Source: Rhizobiaceae bacterium (GTDB lineage Bacteria > Pseudomonadota > Alphaproteobacteria > Rhizobiales > Rhizobiaceae). From it: a DNA stretch of 52,142 nt. Position 1 is the stretch's first letter, and each line of letters begins with the position of its first letter. Shown here one piece after another: positions 14,941 through 22,431 of the stretch. The position numbers and the translations under genes were made by a program. The stretch covers positions 1 through 52,142 of the forward strand of contig JAHBYY010000027.1 of the NCBI GenBank assembly GCA_019635715.1, in the 5' to 3' direction. The notes below the pieces were generated by a model. That model ran no database searches and had not been told where the DNA came from. It worked only from the letters and a program-made list of their open reading frames with translations.

Positions 14941-15987
14941 TCAGGCGGCGGCGTCGAAGGCGATCTGCGCCTTCATGGCGCGGGTGCGATCGCCGGCGAT
15001 CTCGAAGGCCTCCAGCGCCCTTGCCAGCGGCAGCGTGTGGGTGATCAGCGGCTTCACGTCGATCAGTCCCGCCTGCATCATCGACACGGCGACCGGGAAC
15101 TCCTCGTGGAAGCGGAAGGAGCCGCGCAGCTCGATCTCCTTGGCGGTGACCATCTGCATCGGCAGCGACATGTCGCCGGCGCCGTTCAGGCCGAGCTGCA
15201 CGACGATGCCGCGGGGTTTCAGCGCAGCCAGGCCGGCCGCCAGCGCCTGGGGCGCGCCCGAACATTCGAAAAGCACGTCGAAATGGCCCTTGTCGGGCCG
15301 GAACCGGGCCAGTCCGTCGGGATCGCCCGCCATGTCGATCGCCTCGTCGGCGCCGACCTTCCTGGCGAGGCCGAGAGGGAAGCCTGCGATGTCGGTGGCG
15401 ACGATCTCGGCCGCTCCGGCGCGCCGCGCCACGAGGATCGCCAGCGCCCCGATCGGGCCGCATCCGGTGACCAGGACGCGGCGCCCGAGCAGTTCCCCTC
15501 CACGCCGCGCCGCATGCAGCACGACCGACAGCGGCTCCGCCATCGCGGCCTCACCGGCCGAGAGGCCGTCCGCCGGGACGCACTGCGCCGCGTCCGCCAC
15601 CAGCATTTCGCGAAAGGCGCCCTGGATGTGCGGAAACGGCATCGCCGACCCGTAAAAACGCATGTTGAGGCATTCGTTCGGCAGGCCTTCGAGGCAGTAG
15701 CGGCAGGCCTTGCAGGGCCGCGACGGCGAAACGGCGACCAACTGGCCGATCGCCAGGCCGGACACGCCGTCGCCGAGCCGGGCGACCCTGCCCGAAACCT
15801 CATGGCCGAGGACCATCGGCTCCTTGAGGCGCACCGGGCCGAAGCCGCCATGGCGATAATAGTGCAGATCGGAACCGCAGACGCCGCCGGCCGCCAGCCG
15901 GATCTCGACCTCGCCGGGGCCGGGCGCGGGGGCGTCGCGCTCCTCGATGCGCAGGTCGAGCGCCTGGTGGATGACGATGGCCTTCAT
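14941..15987 (-). CDS. idnD: Zinc-dependent dehydrogenase, probable L-idonate 5-dehydrogenase
   Basis: A 348-residue medium-chain dehydrogenase. Catalytic zinc ligands are visible as C37 (GGVCGSD) and H62-E63 (LGHEV); structural zinc cysteines are C92, C95, C98 and C106. The NAD(P) fold is VTGCGPIGALAI. The HYYRHGGFG segment after the catalytic cysteine is typical of L-idonate 5-dehydrogenase. It oxidises L-idonate to 5-ketogluconate. It is divergent from a gluconate 5-dehydrogenase-like gene, completing the idonate-to-gluconate route. The start at 15987 fits the conserved beginning MKAIVIHQALDLRIEE. Xylitol or sorbitol dehydrogenase activity is the main alternative. Confidence 0.85.
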   Translation of the reverse strand: MKAIVIHQALDLRIEERDAPAPGPGEVEIRLAAGGVCGSDLHYYRHGGFGPVRLKEPMVLGHEVSGRVARLGDGVSGLAIGQLVAVSPSRPCKACRYCLEGLPNECLNMRFYGSAMPFPHIQGAFREMLVADAAQCVPADGLSAGEAAMAEPLSVVLHAARRGGELLGRRVLVTGCGPIGALAILVARRAGAAEIVATDIAGFPLGLARKVGADEAIDMAGDPDGLARFRPDKGHFDVLFECSGAPQALAAGLAALKPRGIVVQLGLNGAGDMSLPMQMVTAKEIELRGSFRFHEEFPVAVSMMQAGLIDVKPLITHTLPLARALEAFEIAGDRTRAMKAQIAFDAAA

Positions 15988-16166
15988 GGGGTGTCTGCTC
16001 CCGGTGCGGCGCCCGGCCTCGATCCTGCCGCGCGACGTTTGGATGATGGACGGCCGGCGGATGCTTGTCGAGGAAGACCTGCCGAGCGCCGTGGTGCTTG
16101 CCAAGCCGCGCGATTCTCACGATGGTCGCGCGGCCGGCGAACGCGGCGATGCGGGGAGGCATCCGG

Positions 16167-16943
16167 ATGGCACAGACGATCGGTTCGCTCTTCGACCTCT
16201 CGGGCAGGACCGCTCTGGTCACCGGGTCGTCGCAGGGGATCGGACTGGCGCTTGCCCGCGGGCTTGCGCAGGCGGGCGCGGCGATCATTGTCAACGGCCG
16301 CGACGGCAACCGACTGGACGCCGCCGCGCGGGACCTGCGGGCCGAAGGCGTTGCGGTGCACTGCCTGGCCTTCGACGCCACCGACCACGCGGCGGCGCGC
16401 ACCGCCGTGGATGGTTTCGAGACGCAAACCGGCCCGATCGACATCCTCGTCAACAATGCCGGCATGCAGTTCCGCACGCCGCTGGAAGATTTTCCGGCCG
16501 ACGCCTTCGAGCGGCTGCTGCGCACCAACGTGTCCAGCGTCTTCAATGTGGGGCAGGCGGTGGCGCGCCACATGATCGGGCGCGGCGCCGGCAAGATCAT
16601 CAACATCGCCTCGGTGCAGACGGCGCTGGCGCGCCCGTCGATCGCGCCCTACACGGCGACCAAGGGTGCCGTCGGCAACCTGACCAAGGGCATGGCGACC
16701 GACTGGGCCAAATATGGCCTGCAGGTCAACGCGATCGCGCCGGGCTATTTCGACACGCCGCTGAACGCCGCGCTGGTCGCCGATCCGTCGTTCACGGCCT
16801 GGCTTGAGAAGCGCACGCCGGCCGGCCGCTGGGGCAGGGTGGAGGAACTGGTCGGCGCCTGCGTCTTCCTGGCGTCGGCGGCCTCCAGCTTCGTCAACGG
16901 CCATGTGCTCTATGTCGACGGCGGCATCACGGCGTCGCTCTGA
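16167..16943 (+). CDS. idnO: SDR oxidoreductase, probable gluconate 5-dehydrogenase
   Basis: A 258-residue classical short-chain dehydrogenase: TGSSQGIG at 19-26, NNAG at 96-99, catalytic S149, Y162 and K166. Similarity to gluconate 5-dehydrogenases is clear in FDLSGRTALVTGSSQGIG, in NAGMQFRTPLEDF and in APGYFDTPLNAAL. It would reduce 5-ketogluconate to D-gluconate. The start at 16167 is supported by GGGGAGG at 16153-16159. Divergent from idnD with 179 bases between; no regulator of the pair is visible in the window. The next 127 bases lead into the duplicated tRNA end of the downstream element. Confidence 0.87.
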   Translation: MAQTIGSLFDLSGRTALVTGSSQGIGLALARGLAQAGAAIIVNGRDGNRLDAAARDLRAEGVAVHCLAFDATDHAAARTAVDGFETQTGPIDILVNNAGMQFRTPLEDFPADAFERLLRTNVSSVFNVGQAVARHMIGRGAGKIINIASVQTALARPSIAPYTATKGAVGNLTKGMATDWAKYGLQVNAIAPGYFDTPLNAALVADPSFTAWLEKRTPAGRWGRVEELVGACVFLASAASSFVNGHVLYVDGGITASL

Positions 16944-17069
16944 TCAGGCCCGTCGGCAGGCAGGCCACGCACAGTTCCGCATCGGTCGCCGAACCGGTCG
17001 GCGCTGCGGGATCGTCGCCTGCGACAGGCGCAACCCGACGCGCGGCAAGGATGGCAAGTTTCGGAAAAA

Positions 17070-17081
17070 TGGCTCCCCGGG
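17070..17081. repeat. attachment-site-like direct repeat, distal copy
   Basis: TGGCTCCCCGGG, identical to the 3' end of tRNA-Asn at 19149-19160 (the tRNA is on the minus strand, so this includes CCA plus acceptor stem). GGAAAA precedes both copies. The two copies enclose 2.1 kb with phage-defence/toxin-like and transposase remnants, as expected of an integrated element using a tRNA end. Confidence 0.6.
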
Positions 17082-17201
17082 ACCGACGAAACCCAGAACT
17101 ACGAACTGCCGATTGCCGTCGAACGTTCGCCAGAGCTTCCAAAGCGACGGAAACGCGACCGCGATCGTGAAGAACGCATTCGACTGGCCGGTGGCCCGAA
17201 G

Positions 17202-17375
17202 CCCTCACTACGGGAAAAAGCATACGCTTTCGCCTCCAAACGCGCCACCGTGAGGACATGCGATTTTGCCGCCATCGGTATCCCAAGGCACTATCTGGCT
17301 TGGATGTGCGAGGAGGGTCTGCTGGTGAAGGTCGGCTATGGCGTCTATCGGGCTGTGGATTGTGAAGCTGCTTAG
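17202..17375 (+). pseudogene. Fragment of an AbiEi-like antitoxin HTH domain
   Basis: In the frame ending at TAG 17373-17375 the sequence reads LREKAYAFASKRATVRTCDF, then AAIGIPRHYLAWMCEEGLLV and KVGYGVYRAVD. This is the winged-helix start of AbiEi-type transcriptional regulators or antitoxins (GIPRxYLxxLxxEGLLxRVGxGxYR). No normal start codon or ribosome site lies before it and the rest of the antitoxin and the AbiEii toxin are missing. A GTG at 17250 could start a 41-residue piece, but decay is more likely. Confidence 0.5.
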
Positions 17376-17442
17376 CCCGGTATCAAGGGGCATTGAGAGG
17401 TCTGCAGCACCACCTGCGGCAGCATGGTGCGGAGTTTGACGG

Positions 17443-17475
17443 GTGTATTCACCGCGCACTGTGCGGTGAATACAC
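17443..17475. promoter_or_regulatory. Upstream Fic operator, perfect 13-bp dyad
   Basis: GTGTATTCACCGC (17443-17455) and GCGGTGAATACAC (17463-17475) are perfect inverted copies around a 7-base centre. The half-site TATTCACCGC recurs in the second dyad 55 bases downstream. It is long and exact enough to be a protein binding site; the hairpin has no T tract. Confidence 0.7.
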
Positions 17476-17496
17476 TTGCGCATGCGGAGAATGATC

Positions 17497-17531
17497 GGCA
17501 TATTCACCGCAAGAGATGCGGAGAATATGCC
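17497..17531. promoter_or_regulatory. Downstream Fic operator overlapping the start codon
   Basis: GGCATATTCACCGC (17497-17510) and GCGGAGAATATGCC (17518-17531) are 14-base arms with one mismatch and the same 7-base centre spacing as the upstream dyad. The Fic ATG (17527-17529) and its GGAG lie inside the right arm, so occupancy would shut off the gene. Confidence 0.68.
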
Positions 17532-18675
17532 GACTTACATCCACGAACTTCAAGGCTGGCCCGCCTTTGAATGGAACAGCCAAGACCTGGCCGGCCAGTT
17601 GGCTGCTGTGCGTCATCGGCAGGGCCGGCTGCTGGGCAGGATGGAAGCGCTTGGGTTTGAGTTGCGGGCCGAAGCTGTCCTGCAGACCCTCACCGAAGAT
17701 GTGCTCAAATCCAGCGAGATCGAAGGCGAGATCCTCGACAAGGAACAGGTGCGCTCGTCCATCGCCCGTCGCCTGGGCATGGACATCGGTGCGTTGGCGC
17801 CGGTCGACCGCGATGTCGAAGGCGTGGTCGAGATGATGCTCGACGCCACCCAGAACTATGAGGCGCCGCTCACGGACGGGCGGTTGTTCGACTGGCACGC
17901 TGCGCTGTTTCCTACCGGGCGCAGCGGCATGGCGAAGATCATCGTCGGCGCCTGGCGCGATGAGGCATCGGGACCGATGCAGGTCGTCTCTGGTCCCATA
18001 GGCCGCGAGAAGGTGCACTATGAAGCGCCGGCGGCACCGCGGCTCGACGGCGAGATGGCCAACTTTATCGAGTGGTTCAACGACGACGCGTCGCTCGATC
18101 CCGTCCTGAAAGCAGCGATTGCCCACCTGTGGTTCGTCACCATCCATCCCTTCGAGGACGGCAATGGCCGGATCGCGCGAGCCATCGCCGATATGATGCT
18201 GGCGCGATCCGAAGGCAGCCCGCAACGCTTCTACAGCATGTCTGCGCAGATTCGCCTGGAGCGGAAGGACTACTACGCGATCCTCGAGCGGACCCAGAAG
18301 GGCGGTCTCGACATCACGGCTTGGCTGAAGTGGTTCCTGGGCTGCTTGGATCGGGCGTTCGACGGCGCCGAGGAGATTCTCGGCAATGTGCTCCAAAAGG
18401 CGCGGTTCTGGGACGCGATGGCCGGGCAACCACTCAACGAACGTCAGCGCAAGGTCATCAATCGGCTGCTGGATGGGTTCGAGGGCAAGCTCACCTCCTC
18501 CAAATGGGCGGTGCTGTCCAAGACCTCGCCCGACACGGCTCTGCGTGACATCAATGACCTCGTGGCGCGCGGTGTGCTCGTTAGGGATGAAGCGGGCGGG
18601 CGCAGCACGAGTTATTCGTTGGCAAAGCTGGGTGGTGAAGCGCCGTCGGGAATCGAGAATGAGCAACACGACTGA
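17527..18675 (+). CDS. Fic family AMP-transferase with DUF4172 N-terminal and wHTH C-terminal domains
   Basis: A 382-residue Fic protein. It transfers AMP (or another nucleotide part) to target proteins. Domains in order: DUF4172-type N-terminal part (MPTYIHELQGWPAFEW), inhibitory helix motif SSEIEG at 62-67 in the [ST]xxxE[GN] form of class II self-inhibited Fic proteins, complete catalytic motif HPFEDGNGR at 207-215, and a C-terminal winged helix of about 70 residues (LNERQRKVINRLLDGFEGKL onward). The start at 17527 matches family beginnings; the ATG at 17476 would add 17 residues coded by the operator itself. The winged helix and the two dyads at the promoter suggest self-repression. It lies inside the tRNA-Asn element and overlaps the next frame by 17 bases. 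Confidence 0.9.
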   Translation: MPTYIHELQGWPAFEWNSQDLAGQLAAVRHRQGRLLGRMEALGFELRAEAVLQTLTEDVLKSSEIEGEILDKEQVRSSIARRLGMDIGALAPVDRDVEGVVEMMLDATQNYEAPLTDGRLFDWHAALFPTGRSGMAKIIVGAWRDEASGPMQVVSGPIGREKVHYEAPAAPRLDGEMANFIEWFNDDASLDPVLKAAIAHLWFVTIHPFEDGNGRIARAIADMMLARSEGSPQRFYSMSAQIRLERKDYYAILERTQKGGLDITAWLKWFLGCLDRAFDGAEEILGNVLQKARFWDAMAGQPLNERQRKVINRLLDGFEGKLTSSKWAVLSKTSPDTALRDINDLVARGVLVRDEAGGRSTSYSLAKLGGEAPSGIENEQHD

Positions 18676-18910
18676 CAAGGGTTATCGCAGCGAGATTGCG
18701 GGCGCTATTTACGAGATGATGAGCGACGCTCATGATGCGGGCACAGTTTCCCATGCGACCTTGAGATGGACCCGTCTGGTGAGACAGTTTGGCGGCTTGG
18801 CTAAGGTCAAACTGTGGGGACGAAGAAAGGTCGATGCCGCCTTCACCTTCACCGTCATCGCCTACAACCTGATCCGGCTGCCAAAGCTCATCGCCGGGCA
18901 GCCCGCCTGA
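18659..18910 (+). pseudogene. Chimera: XRE-type antitoxin start joined to a transposase tail
   Basis: An 83-codon frame whose first about 30 residues (MSNTTDKGYRSEIAGAIYEM plus MSDAHDAGT) look like the start of HigA/NadS-type XRE antitoxins (YxSDxxxAIHExMSDLHxAG). The remainder (GGLAKVKLWGRRKVDAAFTF, then TVIAYNLIRLPKLIAG) is the C-terminal end of an IS5/IS1182-type DDE transposase (FxFxxxAYNLxRxPKLL). It overlaps the Fic gene end by 17 bases. I read it as the scar of an insertion sequence that cut an antitoxin gene and then lost most of itself. Whether the short protein is made is unknown. Confidence 0.6.
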
Positions 18911-19148
18911 CCCGCCAAACGCCGCAAATCAGCCGCACTCCCGCACTCGAACCCGGCGCGACACGGCCAAAATGACGCCAGGCAAAACCAAATGCACCAT
19001 CCAACGGGAAAATCCGCTCGCAGCCCTACTTCTTCAGCAGCCTGCTAGCCGCTGCAGATCGCAGCCTACCGAATCCCAATTGTGTAGACATGCTGTAGAT
19101 CAAGCCATTTCAAGCGGTCTACAAAAACTAAGAGATCGTTGGAAAAGG

Positions 19149-19223
19149 TGGCTCCCCGGGCCGGATTCGAACCAGCGACCAACCGGTTAACAGCCGGTTG
19201 CTCTACCACTGAGCTACCGGGGA
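19149..19223 (-). tRNA. tRNA-Asn (anticodon GTT)
   Basis: On the minus strand the 75 bases fold as a normal cloverleaf: acceptor TCCCCGG with CCGGGGA, D-arm GTAGCTCAGTGGTAGAGC, anticodon loop CTGTTAA (anticodon GTT), T-arm GGTTCGAATCC, and an encoded CCA at 19149-19151. The 3' end is repeated at 17070-17081, marking it as an integration site. Confidence 0.96.
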
Positions 19224-19248
19224 ACGGGCGCTTCGAGCGTGGCGGTGC

Positions 19249-19276
19249 CTATAGCAAACACCTTTCGGCTTTGCAA
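19249..19276 (-). promoter_or_regulatory. Promoter of tRNA-Asn
   Basis: On the minus strand TTGCAA (19276-19271) and CTATAG (19254-19249) are separated by 16 bases and lie about 26 bases before the tRNA 5' end. This form (TTGnnn, CTATAG) is common before rhizobial tRNA genes. Confidence 0.55.
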
Positions 19277-19371
19277 AGCGCGATTGAGATTTTTTTCCAC
19301 GGCCCTGGCCGGTGGCAAAGGCCGTCGCCGCGCCATATGTGACGCGATGCCGACGGCACCGGAGCCATTGC

Positions 19372-19635
19372 ATGACGCCGACCCCCGACGATCAGGACCC
19401 CGGTCCGCGCAAACTCAGCATCTTCGGACGCGAAGTGCCGATGCCGAGGTCGCGTGGGCTGCGGATCGCGCTCGGCGTGCTGCTCATCCTGTGCGGCTGC
19501 CTGGGCTTCCTGCCGGTCCTCGGATTCTGGATGATCCCGCTCGGCGTGCTCGTCCTGTCCTACGAGTTCGCATCGGTGCGGCGCTGGCGCCGCCGCGTGG
19601 TCGTCCGGTGGGAGCGGCGCAGGCGGCGGCGCTGA
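19372..19635 (+). CDS. Small membrane protein of unknown function
   Basis: An 87-residue protein with a Pro-rich cytosolic start, two closely spaced hydrophobic segments (about 30-48 and 50-64; GVLLILCGCLGFLPVLGFWM then IPLGVLVLSYEF) and a strongly basic tail (RRWRRRVVVRWERRRRRR). The GFLPVLGFWMxPLG pattern is seen in short rhizobial hypothetical membrane proteins. ATG at 19372 with GGAG at 19361-19364; two upstream in-frame starts lack ribosome sites. It is probably an inner-membrane hairpin with both ends in the cytosol. Function unknown. Confidence 0.7.
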   Translation: MTPTPDDQDPGPRKLSIFGREVPMPRSRGLRIALGVLLILCGCLGFLPVLGFWMIPLGVLVLSYEFASVRRWRRRVVVRWERRRRRR

Positions 19636-19876
19636 GCGGTGCCGGGTGCCCGCGCCAGGCGCGCGCCCAGGGGCGCGGCAGGCGCCGCAGCGACGTTCAT
19701 CGGTCTGATTTCATTCGCTTTGTGTCCGGAGCGCGGCGGCGGAGCGTGGCTGCAGGCGGCGCGTCGCCCTGGTCGCGGCGGGCAAAAATGAGACACCCTC
19801 CGGAAAACGCCCCGGCCTGCTTGTGGCTCCCAAAACCCTCTGTTAACAGAGCGCCTATAGAACGGCGGGGCAGTGA

Positions 19877-19950
19877 GGCCTCGTGGCGGAGTGGTTACGC
19901 AGAGGACTGCAAATCCTTGCACCCCGGTTCGATTCCGGGCGAGGCCTCCA
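19877..19950 (+). tRNA. tRNA-Cys (anticodon GCA)
   Basis: Seventy-four bases with acceptor GGCCTCG/CGAGGCC, anticodon loop containing GCA (ACTGCAAAT), T-arm GGTTCGATTCC, U discriminator typical of tRNA-Cys, and encoded CCA at 19948-19950. A 14-base perfect palindrome CTCTGTTAACAGAG (19838-19851) and CTATAG (19855-19860) precede it and may form its promoter. Confidence 0.96.
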
Positions 19951-20028
19951 ACTTCCGGATTTCTCAGGTCCGGCTCGTCGTTCTCGAACGGAGCGCGTCC
20001 TCGCGGGCGCCTGGAACGGGCCGGTACG

Positions 20029-20703
20029 ATGGAAGTTGACTACGCACAGCATCGGCTCCGCATGGTCGACGGCCAGTTGCGGACGACAGACGTGACCGAC
20101 GCGGCGATCCTCGAAGCGATGCTCTCCGTGCCGCGCGAGGAGTTCGTCGATCCGGCGCGCCGTGCTCTCGCCTATATCGACGAGGACGTGCCTGTCGCCT
20201 CGGCGGGCGCCGGAGGCCGCCAGCGCTACGTGATGGAGCCTTCGCCCTTCGCCAAGCTGGTCCAGCTCGCCGACATCCGTGCGTCCGATTTCGTCCTCGA
20301 TGTCGGATGCGCCACCGGATACTCCTCGGCGGTGCTGTCGCGCCTCGCCAGTTCGGTGGCGGCGCTGGAATCCGATGCCGTCCTGTCGCAGAGGGCGTCG
20401 GCGACGCTGAGCCGCCTCGGCTTCGACAATGTGGCGGTGGTGGAGGGCAGCCTGGCCGCCGGATATCCGTCCGAAGCCCCGTTCGACGTGATCTTCATCG
20501 GCGGTTCGGTCGAGCAGGTGCCCGAAGCCCTGTTCGCCCAGATGAAGGAGGGCGGCCGCCTGGTGGTCGTCGAAGGTGCCGGCAATTCCGGCAAGGCAAG
20601 GGTCTACGTCAAGTTCGACGAAATAATAGCGGGGAGAAGTGTGTTCAACGCGGCGGTAAAGCCATTGCCGGGTTTCGAGAGGGTGCGTACATTCGAGTTC
20701 TGA
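20029..20703 (+). CDS. pcm: Protein-L-isoaspartate O-methyltransferase family protein
   Basis: A 224-residue SAM-dependent methyltransferase of the isoaspartate-repair family. The SAM motif I is VLDVGCATGYSSAVLSRL (about 88-105), the pre-motif region holds the usual VPREEFV and P-F-A-K segment, and motif III follows as FDVIFIGGSVEQVPEALF. The location before tolC is typical of rhizobia. In this branch the enzyme lacks the longer N-terminus of E. coli Pcm, so repair activity is inferred. The ATG at 20029 lies 79 bases after tRNA-Cys. Confidence 0.85.
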   Translation: MEVDYAQHRLRMVDGQLRTTDVTDAAILEAMLSVPREEFVDPARRALAYIDEDVPVASAGAGGRQRYVMEPSPFAKLVQLADIRASDFVLDVGCATGYSSAVLSRLASSVAALESDAVLSQRASATLSRLGFDNVAVVEGSLAAGYPSEAPFDVIFIGGSVEQVPEALFAQMKEGGRLVVVEGAGNSGKARVYVKFDEIIAGRSVFNAAVKPLPGFERVRTFEF

Positions 20704-20865
20704 GGGGTGCTGGCGGCGGGAAGGCCGGCGTTCCACGCGGTTTGAAATGCTGTGAGATCGCTCCGCCGCGGCTGCGGTGGAGCGCTGGGTTACGTGGCGG
20801 TCGGGGTCGAGACCACGTTGTTTGGTCCGTGCGGAGAGATCCGCCGCTGCGAAGAGGGTATTGTC

Positions 20866-22239
20866 GTGAGGCCTGTGCGTAATTCTTTCCTGATCGCCGC
20901 TCTCGTATCGGCGTCGATGCTCGCCATCTCGACGGCCTCCGCCGAGACCATACTCGGGGCGATGAGCAAGGCCTACCAGTACAATTCGAGCGTCAATTCG
21001 GCGCGTGCCGGGGCGCGCGTGGTCGACGAGTCCGTGGCGATTGCCAAATCCGGGTATCGGCCGACGATCGGCGCCAGCGGCAGCGTCGACTATGTTTCGC
21101 GGTCGGGCCGCTCGCCGGCGCGCATCACCACCGGGTCTTTCGGCATCGAGATCCAGCAGATGCTGTTCGACGGCTTCCAGACCAAGAACAACGTGTCGGC
21201 TGCCGAGGCGCGCGTGCGCGCCTCGTTCGAGAGCCTGCGCAATACCGAGCAGAATACGCTGTTCGACGCGGCGAGCGCCTATATGGACGTCATCCGCGAC
21301 CGGCGCATCGCCGTGCTGACCGAGCAGAATCTGGAGTTCCTCAACGAGCAGGTCCGCGCCGCGCGGTCGCGCCTCGAGGTCGGCGAGGGCACCCGCACCG
21401 ACGTGGCCCAGGCCGATGCGAGCCGGTCGTCCGCCGTGGCGCAGGTCAGCGCGGCGCGTGCCCAGTCGCTGGCGAGCGCCGCCACCTACAGGCAGGTGAT
21501 CGGCGATGAGCCGGGAACCCTGAAGCCGGCCTCGCCGCTGGCCAAGCTGCTGCCGAAAAGCGTGGAGCAGGCCTTCGTCATCGCGGACAAGAACCATCCG
21601 GCGATCATCGCTTCGGAACATCTGGTCGATGCGGCGGGCTTCGCGGTGAAGGCGACCGAAGGTGCGCTGCTGCCGCAGATCACCGGCAGCGCCGGCGTTT
21701 CGCGCAGCGCCACCCAAACCTCGCCGGACGCCTTCTCGGACGGAACCAACACCTCGGCCAGCATCGGTGCCTCGATCACGGTGCCGATCTATCAGGGCGG
21801 CCGCGTCTCCGCCCAGGTGCGCCAGTCGAAGGAAAGCCTCGGGCAGGCCCGCATCGATGTCGACGTCCGCCGCGACCAGGTGCGGCAGGCCGTCAGCTCC
21901 GCATGGTCGCAATACATCGCCTCCAAGGAGGGTGTGGTCGCCAACCGCGAGGTCGTGGCGGCGGCGCAACTGGCGCTGAACGGCGTCATCGAGGAACGTA
22001 ATGTCGGGCAGCGGACGACGCTGGACGTGCTCAACGCGCAGAGCGACGTGATCTCCGCGCAGATCAATCTCGCCAACAGCGAGCACGACCTCGTCGTCGG
22101 CAGCTATGCCATCCTCTCGGCCATCGGTGCCTTGCAGGCGCCGCGCCTCGGCCTGCAGGTCGCCGAATACAAGCCGCAGGAACACTACGAAGCCGTCAAG
22201 GACAAGTGGTTCGGCCTGCGCACTCCGGACGGCCGCTGA
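20866..22239 (+). CDS. tolC: TolC family outer-membrane efflux/secretion channel
   Basis: A 457-residue trimeric outer-membrane channel subunit that joins inner-membrane exporters (RND pumps, type I secretion). The signal peptide is MRPVRNSFLIAALVSASMLA followed by ISTASA, with cleavage before ETILGAM. Two OEP repeats follow with long coiled helices (ARSRLEVGEGTRTDVAQADA in repeat 1, NVGQRTTLDVLNAQSDVISA in repeat 2, the classic paired motifs). I chose the GTG at 20866 with AGAGGG about 8 bases upstream; upstream in-frame starts would spoil the signal peptide. A strong terminator follows at 22269. Confidence 0.94.
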   Translation: MRPVRNSFLIAALVSASMLAISTASAETILGAMSKAYQYNSSVNSARAGARVVDESVAIAKSGYRPTIGASGSVDYVSRSGRSPARITTGSFGIEIQQMLFDGFQTKNNVSAAEARVRASFESLRNTEQNTLFDAASAYMDVIRDRRIAVLTEQNLEFLNEQVRAARSRLEVGEGTRTDVAQADASRSSAVAQVSAARAQSLASAATYRQVIGDEPGTLKPASPLAKLLPKSVEQAFVIADKNHPAIIASEHLVDAAGFAVKATEGALLPQITGSAGVSRSATQTSPDAFSDGTNTSASIGASITVPIYQGGRVSAQVRQSKESLGQARIDVDVRRDQVRQAVSSAWSQYIASKEGVVANREVVAAAQLALNGVIEERNVGQRTTLDVLNAQSDVISAQINLANSEHDLVVGSYAILSAIGALQAPRLGLQVAEYKPQEHYEAVKDKWFGLRTPDGR

Positions 22240-22268
22240 GCGCCTTCGAAACTTTCGGAAAACGTCGG

Positions 22269-22296
22269 ATGCCGGGCCGCAAGCCCGGCATTTTCG
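22269..22296 (+). terminator. Rho-independent terminator after tolC
   Basis: ATGCCGGGC (22269-22277), loop CGCAA, GCCCGGCAT (22283-22291) is a perfect 9-bp stem followed by TTTTCG. It lies 30 bases after the tolC stop. Confidence 0.85.
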
Positions 22297-22431
22297 CATC
22301 CGGCGCACGGATGGCGGCGGCGCGCATCGCATAGCTGTTGAAAGCCGCGGCGGGGCGCCTTTGGGGATTCTCGCCGCAGCCCGGCTCGGATAGGCTGAAA
22401 GCCTGATTCGCCGTCGCTCGCGGGGTAGCCG

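Larger units (their letters stand above)
16944..17526. other. Gap holding the distal attachment-like copy, a gene fragment and Fic operators
   Basis: No intact gene is seen in this stretch of 583 bases. In order it holds 126 bases of native-looking sequence after idnO, the 12-bp tRNA-Asn end copy (17070-17081), a reading frame ending in an AbiEi-like helix-turn-helix (to 17375), and two long dyads (17443-17475 and 17497-17531) that form the Fic promoter. Confidence 0.6.

Noticed and set aside
19838-19851. Perfect palindrome CTCTGTTAACAGAG before tRNA-Cys as a regulator site
   Set aside because: It is short, single and within the expected promoter span of the tRNA gene; no regulator or second copy supports a specific operator.
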